Of a DNA stretch of 64,000 nt, positions 1 to 12,124 are shown piece by piece; positions within the stretch are counted from its first letter, which is position 1, and each line of letters starts with the position of its first letter. The position numbers and the translations under genes were made by a program. Source of the DNA: Blastobasis lacticolella (lineage: Eukaryota; Arthropoda; Insecta; Lepidoptera; Blastobasidae); the NCBI GenBank assembly GCA_905147135.1, contig LR990051.1, positions 2,814,463 to 2,878,462 of the forward strand. Reading direction: 5' to 3'. The notes under the pieces were generated by a model, which made no database searches, was not told the DNA's origin, and was given only the letters and a program-made list of their open reading frames with translations.

Positions 1-59
1 ATAAAAGTACATGGTCATTTATAACTGTCGTCTATGGGTAACACTTTCAATTCAACTTG

Positions 60-300
60 CACTTAGGTTTCATGTAACAATAAGCTAACCGACAGACAAA
101 GTCGGAAAACACTTGACCAAGTAAGATAAACTCGAATATTTTCTACAGAACCAATTTTAACGAAACAAAGCTAAGATCGAGCCATATTCATTAAACTTTC
201 TTTCAAATTGAGAAAACCTTATGTAAATCGATCCATCCACTGACAGACACAGAAAGCTATACCCGTCAAACTTATAACACTTCTTTTTTCAACGGGAGTA
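60..300 (-). repeat. Repeat D, interspersed copy
   Basis: Read on the - strand this is a moderately diverged copy of a repeat seen again at about 5600-5715, 8010-8170, 14180-14285, 28820-29055 and 36180-36560. Shared features are a T-run followed by a CCC/CCG-rich start, a stretch of 'tgtctgt'-type words, and a block reading like 'tttctttatttgaaag'. No coding potential. Class unknown; it may be a short DNA element. Confidence 0.55.
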
Positions 301-639
301 AAAATATAAATCCTTTCTCTTTATAATATTAGTATAGACAATTGCAATATTCATTTCGATTAAATTGCCTTTGAAATAAAGAAAACTGCATCGAAATTGT
401 TCTATCCGTTCAGATGCATAGACACATATGTCGAACTTATTCCCACCCATCTTTTTTCAGTTAAAATTGCGGACCCGCAAACACGTTTTCACTGCGAGAA
501 CTAAGCTGGTATATCTATCTCTATCCTAAGATTATGCTGGCTGTTTGACATTATCCTTCAAATCGCAAAACAATCATTTCAAGCACTATTTAGTTGTCGC
601 GGTCACGGGTAGTACTTAGTCTACCCTTGACATTTTGTC

Positions 640-745
640 TTTAAAAGTAACAAGCAACCATTATTGCTTATCAGTAGAAATTGATAAGGCGGTGGTACGT
701 AGCCATCCAGGCGGACGACAGAATCCTACCATTGATAAAAAACTT
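640..745 (-). repeat. Repeat G fragment
   Basis: Short reverse-oriented piece of a repeat found more completely at 1955-2165, 21770-21885 and 26925-27115. The recognisable core is a 'gtaccacc' word next to 'tccgcctgg', followed by a 'ctatttctgc' block. Diverged and non-coding. Confidence 0.45.
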
Positions 746-1260
746 TCGCTTTACGTTTATAGACATGGGTAGGACCTAGTATAGCGATATAGAATACGAA
801 ATCTAGCGCTACACATAAACCAAGAAAGAAACCATTATTTCCAACATTCACTTGAGTTTTCTGCAAACGGAACCCTAAATATAAAAAATGGCCGCCGATA
901 GCCTAGCTATCGCTCCCGTGACGGACGGCGCTCTCCTCCGATTGCAATCTTGTTCCACTAGCGATCGAACGATGCTTGCCTGCGCGGAAGTTTAAATGGG
1001 TGTTCCATCGACTAGCTGGCTTCATTCAACAAATACCGCTTCAGTTTGATATTGTAAAGAGGCAGCGGCATGGGATCGTGTGGGTGCAAATTGTATTCAA
1101 AACTCCACTAGGAACTGGATAGGCGGGTACAGTCACACTATTGCTACTGGAGTACTCAACGAAATATGATATAGCATAACATTAAACAATCACTCCAGAT
1201 ATTTTGTCGGAATAAAAAACAAAGAAATACATCAAGTAAGTACGTACTTAAAATAAGGCC

Positions 1261-1830
1261 ACGACAAATGTGTGCGTGGTGGTCAAGCGTACAGATCAGG
1301 TCAGATACTTGGGATTGGTACTTAACGCAACCGGGGACAACGACAGCGATATCAAATCCCGAATATCCGAGGCTTGGGCCAAGTGGCGGGAGGTGACTGG
1401 TATCATTTTGCGATCCCAAAACGCAGATAAAACTGAAGTAACAAGTCTATGAGACCATTATAGACCTGCTTTCCGATAAGACTGCGAGACTTGGGCAACC
1501 CTTCACGGACGTGAAGATGCTGTGGTGGATATGTGGAGATTTACGGTGGGATCGCGTTCGAAACACCACCATTCGAGGTAGCCTTGGCGTCCGTGACATC
1601 GCAGATAAGCTGCAAGATGAAGAAGTGCCGCCTTCGATGGTATGACCACGTCTTGTGAAGACCGGCAAATTACATAGGGAACAAATTTTAATGTCTGGCC
1701 ATGCCACCCTCGTTAGGAACGCGATGGAGAGGCCGGTCAAAGAAGCAAGGGTCAGACGTTATCAAGAGTGATATGACCGAGCGAAGTGGTCCAAGAGGAG
1801 TAGGAAAGCGGACCTCGACCCTCGCATGCC
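1261..1830 (+). pseudogene. RTE-type LINE, decayed reverse transcriptase C-terminus
   Basis: The first open segment (about 1270-1452) carries the block VRYLGLVLNATGDNDSDIKS followed by RISEAWAKWREVTG. This is the post-catalytic part of RTE-like endonuclease/reverse transcriptase proteins, just before the C-terminal domain. Downstream, in shifted frames, are GSLGVRDIADKLQ and RLRW-like residues (about 1580-1660), then AKWSKRSRKADLDPR (about 1770-1830), which is the end of this protein family. At least two frameshifts and several stops separate the blocks, so this is dead. The same segment of the same family occurs inverted at 62520-63130. No 5' part (endonuclease, YADD motif) is present. Confidence 0.8.
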
Positions 1831-1954
1831 CCACGGGAGCGCATTGATGACGAATGTGTGCGTGGTCATACAGCAGATAACTCCAAAATGATTCGACATT
1901 ATCGATAGGTGATTTTTTTAATAATACATCGTTTCAAACTTTCCTCTATTCTCT

Positions 1955-2165
1955 GTGTTTATCAGGTTGTAGGACTCTGTCAAGCCTGAAGAGTCCGCCT
2001 GGATAAGTACCACCGCCTTATCTATTTCTGCCGCCAAACAACAGTGCTTGCATTGTTGCAACCTGGTTTGAAGGATAAGGTACCCAGCGAAATTACAGGC
2101 ATGAGGCATTTCATCTTGGTCCTAACAGTGACAACACACATGCGGTTTTCTAGTTTTGTTAACTG
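1955..2165 (+). repeat. Repeat G, interspersed copy
   Basis: Best forward copy of repeat G, with the order 'gagtccgcctgg', 'gtaccacc', 'ctatttctgcc', a purine-rich stretch, then 'ttgaaggataagg'. Copies at 21770-21885 and 26925-27115 keep the same order. In Lepidoptera such sequences are commonly tails of LINEs or SINE-like elements; I cannot assign the class from this window. Confidence 0.55.
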
Positions 2166-2295
2166 CAACCTAAATGTAAGAATCGTAGAAATTTTAGGCG
2201 ACAGTTACCACTTACTATCAGTTGGGCTGTCTGCTCGCTTGTCACTGAGTAGCATAAAACATTTTGTAATCAAAAACCAGAATAACGCATAGGGT

Positions 2296-2450
2296 ATAAT
2301 ATTGTATCCATATCTTGACATAATATTACATTATCACTGAGGTTACATAAATATGCAAAATTTCAGAATGTCAAGGAGTTGTTCTAATTAAACTTCCAAA
2401 ATTGGACCCAAACTAATATACTAACTTGCATCATGTTAAATAAAAGCTTG
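2296..2450 (+). repeat. Repeat F, 3' part
   Basis: Shares with 5395-5610 and 22052-22220 an ordered block: a 'cattatcactga' word, 'acttacataa', 'aaattttcag', and an 'aataaaagcttgt' end. Non-coding, class unknown. The common 3' end makes insertion of a defined element more likely than chance similarity. Confidence 0.5.
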
Positions 2451-2499
2451 TAAAAATCTCAATTTTACGCAGGCATTGCGGTGAATGGAAGCTAATTGC

Positions 2500-4590
2500 A
2501 TTCTATATACAGGAAACCTTTTAAGTAAGCCAACGGAGTTATAGGATACCGAGGAGTAGTCTATAAACCGACCCATGCGAAGTTCGCCTGAGCTCGAAGT
2601 TAAACTGTTTGCTAACAGGAACGAAACATGATAGAGAGTGGCTGGTAATATCATTTTAGATGGCATGGTAGTGCCCGCCGCCAAGTCGAGCAGACAAGCA
2701 AGGCCGCACACCCTTTTGTCGAAACAACTCAACGCATTTTAGAGCTCTTTATATATTTGTTAGTGACTGAAGAAACTGCCTGAATTTTATATTGCATTGT
2801 CTACGTAATGTGGACAGGGAATATTGATCATAAGTTTAAGTATACTCAGTATGTTCAGTTTTTATGTTCAATTTGAAGAATATTTATTTAAAAAGTACTG
2901 TCGACTTGGTTTCACCTTAGATCTCATATATTTTACGGGAGAGTCACGACACTTGGCTAATTTTTAAATAAAAATGTTTTTGATGGGATTAAATATATTC
3001 AGCAGGCAGTAATCAGCAACTTACATCTACGATTAATGTCTACTATTTTGTCACTGTAAGTCTTGAAAAGAGCATCTGTTGCATTTCTGGGCCATAATTA
3101 ATAAGCCACTCATTGCAAAGAAAATATGCCTGTAGGCTCTTTCCATTAATATACAGTTACGTAACTAGTTCGTGTAACAGACGTGCCACCGTTCTGAGCT
3201 TTGTGTATTGTTTACTCAAAAGAAAGGTATCGATAGGAAATGAGAACGTTGCGAGCAGACTTCTTCTGAGATGTTTATGCATGCCTGCCCTGACAAGTTA
3301 TTACAGCCCCCACACGTCCGGTCGCACCGCTCACACCACATTAGGACTGCCAATGCAAATAAATAGGTACCCATTCCGATACAATTGTTTGGAAATATTA
3401 ATACTTACGATCGAATGAAATGGATCAAATAGAGCAGGGAAGTGAGTGCACTTGGTAGAAGCAGGAATCACCGCTGGGAAGAATGAACTTGAGTTAAAAG
3501 TTTAAATGTTGGGAGTGATTTCCGAAACATCACAGCCAACACACCACCAACCACAGTGTTTGCTTTGGACTATGACATGGTCTCGTTCAAGAGGTATGGT
3601 GTCCCGCTTGCTTGTTTCGCTCCCATACGACCGAAACATAATAATAAATACAGAACCGATAGGTATCGAAAGTTCTTTCATTAACGCCATAGGATACTTT
3701 TGTTTCCAGAAAAATAATAGGATCCTGCGGTTTGTTTTTTGTGACAAACGAGCAGTAGCGATATTAGTTTTAGTTAGACAGTTGACTGTTTACAGATATC
3801 ATGCTCGCGAGCGATAACCGCGGATTTCGGCTAATCCTTTCTTATCCTTTTACATAGTAAGTATAAAATAAGTTCTCAAATGAAAACACCTTTTTTATAA
3901 CAATTCAGCTTATTGAGATTTTATTGTTCGTCAGCTTCAAAACGTATTTCCATCAAGGCGAATGTCATAACAATGGAGTGGACATGACCCAACACCGTCG
4001 TTGACGATGTACAATAGTTGTCGGTCTGTAATACATATAGGCTAGTTTCGGATTCGTACATATGTACTCATACTTAGCCGGTGTGCATTACTGACTCGAG
4101 TTTCAGTCGGTCCAGGCCTCGATCGCCCAATTCCTCGTCACTAGTCACTAGTAGACCCGTTATGCAGAGTTCCGTGAAAGTCAAATCCCATTTTTCCCTA
4201 CGTCCATTTCCCCAACGGTCTGGACACGTTTAGTCTTGCTTGATAAGTACTCTGACTAATCGTAGATGGTATATTATTAAAAAATAACGTGCTATAAAAT
4301 TTTTTATGAATTAATTTTATATTTGAGCGTTTGTTATTTGCCTTAGCAAATACAAAATAAAACAATTGAGCTGTTTTAAAACTTGTTTGAGTGAACAGAG
4401 ATTCAAACCGGTGCAGGAATGAAAATCACTAGAATAGAGCAGAGTTGAGCTGCGTTAAAGAATAATTAATGAGTCAGCATTAATATCGGACGTCGGCGGA
4501 TTTATTTTAGTAGAATTTGCAAGTAAATAGACTATTCACAATGTGAATAATTAAGACTTTAGAGACGATGAACGTGGTTATAGGTAATCT
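2500..4590. other. No gene seen
   Basis: AT-rich non-coding DNA. The longest open stretches (for example 3113-3418 and 3506-3817) have no recognisable domain, no codon bias and no supporting splice context, so I do not call them. Confidence 0.5.
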
Positions 4591-4594
4591 TATA

Positions 4595-4745
4595 GACGAC
4601 TGGCGAAGCCGAATCCATTTGGGAACCACATTGAATTTTGGGATAACTTAAAGCATATGTGTTATTCTGGGGTATATCCACTGTAGATTTATATCAAAAT
4701 CCGTTCAGTAGTTTTTGCGTGAAATAGTAACTAACATCCATTCAA
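4595..4745 (+). repeat. Interspersed repeat remnant
   Basis: Contains 'gttcagtagtttttgcgtga', a word string also seen near 61290-61320 and in related form near 6310. This is typical of the middle of short non-autonomous Helitron-like elements in moths. Neither end is preserved. Confidence 0.45.
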
Positions 4746-5394
4746 AGGTACTTAACGAGTAGCCGTACTGGACCACTCCGGCTTTGAACGGTACAAACAA
4801 TACTTACTTAAAAATACTCTATTTCAATAAATCTCATACATATATATGTGTGTATGTGTATGTTTTTTCTACTAAATATTTTTATGCGACGTTTTAGTAC
4901 AATTCAATTGAAATATGCAATTACTGGCTGCTACATTTTCGCCTTGGTACAACATTCTATTTTTTGCCAAGTCAGCGTATAAAGCTCATGCAGTATACTC
5001 TCATTTTAATGATTATAAAACTAGCTAGGTATATAGGTATATACACTGTTACGCCCGCATCTCTCGCGATCCTGATCCACCTCTTCAGATATAGAAATTT
5101 CGTGTCGTAAATATTTCGTTACGTGACATTTACGTCGAATGCGAAATTATTATTTCTTGTAGCCACGGACAGGTGTAAAAATAAATATTTTTGTCGAAAA
5201 AGACTTTTCGGGTTTGCCCTTCTCTCAAACGGCAGTCAAGACAATCCTATAATACTAACCGACATGTCGGGAAACCACCGACGACGTTTACATAGATTTC
5301 ACCGATATACTGAGAAAGCTACAGACCATCCAACCAAGCTTTTATCACTCAGTCTCAACGATCAGTCAGAGTATTTGTCAAGACTAATCAAACG

Positions 5395-5610
5395 AGCCCA
5401 AACTCGATGGGTTTACCACGCGTAGTTTAGGAGTTCCTATGCCCACCTTCCATCATCAGATCAGATCAGCTCGATAGAATCATAACATTGCATTATCACT
5501 GAACTTACATAAGTGTGTAATATTTTCAGCTCAATCGTAAACCGGGAAATAAGTCAAATTTAACTTGCAAGATTTTACTATGAACATACTAAACATGTGA
5601 AACTAAATAA
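5395..5610 (+). repeat. Repeat F, longest copy
   Basis: Starts around 'cgatgggtttacca' and ends around 'aataaaagcttgtcat'. It aligns by eye over most of its length with 22052-22220, where the same start word and 'gtagtttaggagttcctatg' occur. A reverse repeat D fragment abuts its end (about 5600-5715). Confidence 0.6.
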
Positions 5611-6018
5611 AAGCTTGTCATAAAAGAAACCCTGTTACCGAACGATACCACAGACAGACACACATGCACACCTCAAACATGTTACACCTGGTTTTCTAAC
5701 TGGGGTGTTAAAACAAGTAGTAATCACGATAATTTGCAACACATATAGAGCTAGAAAACTAAACTATTTGTAGTACTCGCAAATCGTAGATACAACTCAT
5801 ATCAACACTTTACTAAGACATGTAGGTACATTGACGTAAACATGAACTTAGATCCGGACCGCGTTGGCGGCGCTACCGGATCTATGCAAATCCGTTTACC
5901 CATTGAAGCCTAAGCATTGATGCTACAATATGATTAATATATAGATAGAATATTGATGTGCGTCTGTCTATACCATGCAGGTAGGTGGGAGTTTGAGTGA
6001 CACGTCCTTGGATCTTAC

Positions 6019-6240
6019 GACGGCCTGAGTGGTTCAGTTGGTTAACATCTGTCATCGGTCATCGTCTGCCACGCAGAGGATCCGGGTTCTATTTAAGGCC
6101 GGGGATTGAAATTAAGAATATTAATTTCAATTACGGGTGTGGTTGTTGTATGTATTTAAGAAGTATAATATAAGTAGTTTATCAGTTTTCTGGCACCCGT
6201 AACACAAGGTTTGGGGTAGGTGGCGCTGTGTTAATTGTCC
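6019..6240 (+). mobile_element. SINE-A (tRNA-derived), diverged copy
   Basis: Head 'cggcctgagtggttcagttg' gives a Pol III A-box-like element and 'gatccgggttcta' a B-box-like element. The body has an 'aattgaaat' motif and 'gtagtttatcagtt', and it ends in 'gtggcgctgtgttaat'. It is more diverged than the copies at 31.2, 40.8, 54.9 and 55.3 kb, so probably older. Confidence 0.8.
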
Positions 6241-6289
6241 AAGCATATTTATTTTTAGTTAGTTACTTTTTTAATTATTAGTTAAGGGT

Positions 6290-6866
6290 GTATTTCTTTT
6301 TGCGATAAACACAAAAACTACTGAACGGATTTTCATTCAGTTTTCACCAATAAATAGACACAGTGATTCATGAGTAAGGTTTAGGTGTATATTATGTTAA
6401 GGGCAAGTAGTCCGTTAGACTTTTATGTATTTACACTAGCAAACCATACTGGAATGTGATGCTTATAGAATAAGGGTCGTTGTCGTATCACGCATTTCGG
6501 AACGCAGCGCGAAGCGTTGGTTCGAAAAAATGGTAATTTTAATATCTACATTTTTGCTTGTTATTTAAAACCGAATTTGTCTGTAAATATTATATTGTCT
6601 TTAGTTGAGTACAAATAAAATGTAAAATGTCAGTAGTTACATAATATTAAATAACCTTAAATTAAGTTATCTAAACAAAAAGAGGTAACTCTGGAAGTTT
6701 TTGTCGAGTTAAATGCATTAGATTTTGTAACTGAATACGATTTTGACTAGACTATATCCTTAACTAATGAATTTAAAACGCTATTTTCGATGTCTTAGAT
6801 TATTTAAAAATAATTAAATTCTGGGATAGGTACCTGGACTTGTGCGAAGCCGTGGCGGGTTGCTAG
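6290..6866 (+). mobile_element. Non-autonomous Helitron remnant, interrupted
   Basis: The left part has 'actactgaacggattttcat' and 'tcaccaataaatagacacag'. The right end (about 6835-6866) has 'tgtgcgaagccgtggcgggt' followed by CTAG and a flanking T, the hairpin plus CTAG end expected of a Helitron 3' terminus. The material between (6425-6830) does not match the other copies, so this is either an interrupted element or two separate remnants. Confidence 0.5.
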
Positions 6867-7036
6867 TGTTTGAATCGATCAAATTTTCACACACTTATCG
6901 CAGCAATTGCGGTCGTATTTTACTAGTAAGTTACAGAATGGCGTGTTCCATCTCTAGTTTATCGGTGTAGACAAATGATTTAAATAATATTTCCAAAGAA
7001 AATAATGTACCGGAGTTGGATCACACGATGGCCATC

Positions 7037-7160
7037 GTAACATTCATCATCACAGCCCGTAACAGTCCACTGCAGGACTTAGGGCCTCTCCCACGAAAGG
7101 GGAGGTTATTGCCATAATCTCCACGCTTGGCAGGCGGGTTGGAGATCGCAGTGTTTAAAT
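7037..7160 (-). mobile_element. SINE-C, 3' body, reverse orientation
   Basis: Reverse complement of the body seen at 14928-15175: 'agtccactgcaggacttagg' and 'gggagaggcc'-type words in mirrored order, bordered by an ATG/CAT-repeat tail near 7035. The tRNA-like head is missing. Confidence 0.7.
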
Positions 7161-8009
7161 ATAACAATGATAAATGCTAATATAACAATGGAAAATGCTA
7201 TTCAGTTTTCAGTCCATGATATTTAGTTTTTCCTCCATACAATTTACTTGAATATTTATATTAAGAAACACGCGGGTGGCACATGGTCGAAATCATATTC
7301 AAACACAAAATATATTTAAAATTAAGCTAGTTTAACTTATATTAATAATATTTTTCTTTGTTCAATTTTAAATTAAAGTTGTGAACATAACTAATATTGT
7401 AAATGCCAAAGTTACTCGTTATGTGTGTTACATTTCACGCATAAAACGTTAAACAGATTTAGATTGGTAAGCACTTTGACGGCAAGATGGAGATAAGTGC
7501 CGCTTCTTGTGTATTTTCAAGGTAAAATTGTCAAAATTTTCATTAGGATTGCTTGTTGTACATAAACCAGCATAGCTACTACGAAAACCGAGAACAATGC
7601 TTTTAAATAAATTAAAAATCCCGTCCCAGGATTTCGAACAGGATCAAAGGCAAAGCTCGAGAAGAAAAGGATAACAGACCGGCATTTAGGGTTGGCAAAT
7701 TAAAACAAAAGTTCCGCCCAATTCCTTCCAAATACTGATTTGAAATGAGTCGTAGAGTTGCGTGCCATGTACATGTGTTTCCTTTTGAAACCTTACAATG
7801 TGAAGCGCTGTTCATTTAAAAGTATTTTGAGTGAGTAAAATGAGAGCACCTACGTCCCGGTATAAGATAGCGATGCTTTCTACGGAGATATTGTTGTCAC
7901 ACCTTGTGGCAAGTACTTTTTTTCGTTTTCTTGTCACGCTCACACTCAATCTTGAGTTGACGTACTGTACTGGTACTCATTCCACTTACTCGAAATATAA
8001 AGCTTCAAC

Positions 8010-8170
8010 CAAGTTACAGAAACAGTTTTTTTACCCCGGGCGAAAAAAGCGGGTGTTGTAAGTTTGACGTGTGCATCTGTGGTTCTGTCCATCCGAACGA
8101 ACCACTTTCCATGCGGTTTTCTTTATTTGAAAAGCAGTCGATTGAGACATTTACAATAATTATATATTTT
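8010..8170 (+). repeat. Repeat D, forward copy
   Basis: Begins in a T-run then 'accccgggcgaaaaaagcgg'. It continues through a 'gtttgacgtgtgcatctgtg' block and 'ggttttctttatttgaaa'. Same order of words as 28820-29055. Non-coding. Confidence 0.6.
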
Positions 8171-8896
8171 AGTTTAGATATACTGTGATTTCCGAAGTTT
8201 TTCTGTCAATTAGGGTAGGCTATTTTACAGTCTTTTAATGGAAGTGTGACTCCCGAGCGCCCGTACTCTATAAACGTTTACGATTTCTGCGTATGCTCTA
8301 ATGATATCACATATGCGTTATGCCATTTTATCATAACCATCCTTGTCATGATCGTCGTGCATTGATATGCATGCCAGTAACAAACACCCTCTTTTATAAT
8401 CAATAAAAAATAAAATAAAAATACTTTATTTTCACACAATATATTATGCATGGCCATTAATTGCTACAAACTCGTTATTTTGCAAAAAGCCATTCGGCCA
8501 CAAATCAACAATACTCTCTCTGGTGAGAGCTTAATAGCTCGGCGGATTAAGCTTTATTCGTTCTGCTCCAAATTTGTGAACGAACGCCTGTGGAAAATAG
8601 GATGTATTAACTCTGTCGGTGATGAATACTGTTTCATTTAAGTATGGCAATGTATAACAGAGTTTGTCGAGATATACCTCTCTAATGGATTTACAGATCT
8701 GTCAAACAATAGGGTGTACAGTGCCACCAACTTATCTGTGAAATGGATAATTAGGAACTACGGCCGCCAGGTTGAGATGTCATTCGATTGGCTGTGTATA
8801 GTGTCTTTCTACGTTCGAGTGCTATGGTGGCGACCTGGTTGAGTGAACTGTGGCGATGGGTCCCGATAACATTGCTTTGAGGTTATGGCGTCCTTG

Positions 8897-9117
8897 TCAT
8901 CTATACATAGTATAAAACAAAGTCACTTCCCTACGTCTGTTCGTATGTATTTATGTATGCATCTCTGTACGCTTAGATCTTTTAAAGATTGCAACGGATT
9001 TTAATGCGGTTTTCAACAATAGATAGGGTGATTCAAGAGGAAATTTATAAGCAAGAAAAAAAAAGTAGGTATGGATAAAGTAGGTGTATGCAAGCGAGGT
9101 CGCGCCGGGTCCGCTAG
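8897..9117 (+). mobile_element. Short non-autonomous Helitron, complete
   Basis: About 221 bp. The 5' end is TCATCTATACATAG followed by 'tataaaacaaagtc', and the 3' end is 'gtcgcgccgggtccg' plus CTAG, with a T immediately after. The 5' TC, 3' CTAG and GC-rich subterminal end fit Helitrons. The base before the 5' end is G rather than the expected A, perhaps a later mutation. The same termini recur at 15342-15567, 39352-39540 and, at the 5' end, in the large Helitron at 31394-34931. No coding capacity. Confidence 0.75.
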
Positions 9118-9803
9118 TTGTTTATATTGCGAGCTGTTGTTCTTGTTGGCTGTCTGTCAAAATTAGTTCCTTTGTCATACGCGTGCAATGGTATCTGCAC
9201 AAACACCTATTATTCGCCCGGTCAATGTAAGTGCCATGTCAACGGCAATGACGAGGTGTGGCCGAAAGGGATTGGAATCCCACGAGCGTTTTGTAAGTCT
9301 TTACGACTTTCGGTGGCACGATTTGCGCTGCATTTGTTTTCATTTTAAATGCCGTTTTGATTCGCATGACACGGCGTAAAATGAGTTCAGTATCATAATT
9401 AGGTATAAGCCTAGTCAGTGCTTCGATAACGTTACAACTCCATCACTTCACCTCTACAACCTCTCAACTCCAACAACTCCGTTACTACTCAACGACGCGT
9501 CTACATCGCATCTAAATGGCCAATCCTATAAATAAAAAATAAAATAAAATAAGATCTATTTTCAAGATACAATTCATGCGGAACCTTGCAGCAAGGTACG
9601 AAAAGGTTTTTTGGTCTCGGATTGAACGGTCGGCTGAGAAACGTGACTCGAATTTAATCGTATTTTTATCTCAATATTTTCCGATACAATATTATCGACG
9701 ACTCCACAATGCCGTTGTTGAGTAGACAGTTTTCAAAACTAGCCGAAGAAACGGTGTTGGGACTTTTACGAAAATTAAGTAAGACGAATTATAAACATCA
9801 TCT

Positions 9804-9965
9804 CGGGGTCAATATCCCGGTATGTGCTCACGCACTCGAGGGCCTGGGGTCCACCTTGACCATGGTCCAGGATTTGGCAGATCAGGTAATCTCTCCACTC
9901 TCTCTGATCTGCCAAATCCTGAAGTATAGTCAAGGCGAACTCTGGGCCTTCGTGCGCGAGAGCAC
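9804..9965. repeat. Head-to-head SINE-B palindrome
   Basis: Two pieces of the SINE-B 3' region lie in opposite directions. The clear arms are 9854-9884 and 9905-9935 (31 nt, about 27 matching; the inner 17 positions, 'caggatttggcagatca', match exactly), around a 20-nt spacer. Weaker pairing extends outward over the 'gggcc' and 'gcgcgag' blocks. Related single copies are at 23658, 30000, 56440 and 59714. Confidence 0.75.
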
Positions 9966-9969
9966 AACT

Positions 9970-12120
9970 AAGACATTAACGGCAAGAATATTATTATTTT
10001 TTATTTGAACCTCGTGCAGTGCAGGCCCAGACCTAGTAAACACATAACCTGAGCGCACACATAATGCGTGTTACTCGGACGTGTACGTGTTATGGACTGC
10101 GAGAATGGTGTGATAAAATAGCCGCTTGTCTTTATCGCGAAGTTACTCAGGAGCACACAGGCTTGGTTATTAATTTTTTAAATCCTACTAATATCATAAA
10201 TGAGAAAGTGTGTAAAGTCCCGTTTATCTATTCCTTGAAGTTAAATGAACTGCTTTACCGGACGCCTTCATTTTGTACCTGTGCTAACACCCATAGGGTG
10301 CCTCTACCACTATCGTACATATTCTCATATTTACACTAGGTATATGACTTATCGTTTTCATCAGTCATTTGAAATTCAAGGAAAATAAAAATATTTCGAG
10401 TGAAAATATTCAGCGAAGAAGAGCGGCAGCCGTACCTTTGCACTGGGAGCATTACTGTCGCTCCGTTGGTTCCACAAATAAAAAGGCTACCTATGGTTGT
10501 TTTATACACTGAACTCAAACTTGAGAGCACTTTCTCAAATGCTTTTCTTATCTAGTAGACCATCTGACCATTATGATAATCCATAATAAGATTGCATTCA
10601 TATAATATGACCGGGATTCACACGAAGGTCCGATAATTCGTCATCAAATCAAACACAAACTGAAGTATAGTATATTGATAAATCCAGGAACTTCGTTCGT
10701 AGTTGGATATATTTAGTAGGGTATCAAAAATCACATGACGATATCCGACACAAACTCATGATAACTACAGTCATTATACGTATAAAAGCCAGCTTCAAAA
10801 ACGATATTCCTCAACATTAGCTATCTAAGTTTCACGACCACGTTTAGGAGTTTTTATAAATATAATTTATCTAGAAATATGGCAACGTTCCGGGTAAGCT
10901 TTGTAGTAGGTACCGGATTACGCGGGCCGGCCGACCGGCCGCGGGCGTGCTCGGAATTCCAAGCGGCACTTTTTTAACTTAACGGGGGCAAAATCGCTGT
11001 TAAAAGCGTATTTTCTCACTGGAAATACTAGCCAGAAATGGAAGCAACCGATTTTTTAAACGCGACGTAAGTCTACGGTTCCGAGGTAATAAGTTGAGTT
11101 CTTTGAGTAACTATGTTGAATTGTGAAATGTGATGTTTAATTAAATTTGTTTCAATGCTCGATTTAGCTGTCGTGGTTAAACACTTGCAACAATGCACAT
11201 GCGCATTTATTAGAACTATTCTATCTATATATTTGTAGATTTATTATTATTCATTGTAAACCGCGTATTCAACACTTAGTCACCTTATTATATATAAACA
11301 AATATCTTTGTTTAAGTTTCTTAGTCGCCCTCCTGATTCACCACAATGTAGGTACTTATTCTAGCCATTGTTTAATAGTAAATTATACACCAAGGGAATA
11401 AAGCAATGTTTCATGTCATGGGCCACATATTAATGGATCCTGAGCGAAGCGAAAGGTTCAAGCCGCCCAAGTCTAAGACAACTTTATTCCAGACATTAAA
11501 TACTCTACTTTTTACACCACCGGTGAGACAATAAATGAAACACTTTAAGCAGCATCTGCTTTAGAAAACTCCAGAGTTAAATCAGTATCGATTTACGAAA
11601 TTTTCGTGTCAATGGTAAAATATAATTTGGAACAGAAAATTATATTATGGCGATACATTATTTTTTTATTTCACACTTTTTCCATTTGCACATGTTGAGC
11701 AGACTAAGTCATAAGTTACAAGTTTAGGTCCTGCTACCATACTGCCGAGGATTTAGTTACAGTTTTTAGAATCACGGGGCGATTTTCGAATAAAAAAGCC
11801 TTTACAAAGCCCTTTGCTAAGAGCTTTCATACGAATTTTAACATTCCAAATTCAAATCACATTATTCCCTTGGATAGTTTTATAGAATATTATTTCCTTG
11901 CGGGTAACAAGGCCATGCTTTACAGTGACAGTACATAATTGGACATTGTCGAGCAATAGCTATAAAAATATTATTGACCTTGCATATAGCTTGTAAATGA
12001 TATTTTTACGAATTTAAAGTAAAGTAAAGCAAGTACTTTAGTTTAAAACATATTATATGCTTACATGAATTCACCTTTCCTCAGATTAAATTTAATCTGT
12101 ACCGTGTTATTTTAACCTTG
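9970..12120. other. No gene seen; one GC-rich patch
   Basis: AT-rich, non-coding. The only contrast is a GC-rich self-complementary patch near 10920-10945 ('gggccggccgaccggcc'). Open stretches here lack start context, splice sites or known motifs. Confidence 0.5.
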
Positions 12121-12124
12121 CTAG

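Noticed and set aside
9118..9348. Cysteine-containing ORF with a hydrophobic start (CNGICTNTYY..CKCHVNG), like a small secreted peptide
   Set aside because: It has no ATG at the start (it would begin with TTG directly after a Helitron end), a stop-rich surrounding, and a second overlapping frame. No recognisable cysteine pattern; not supportable as a gene.
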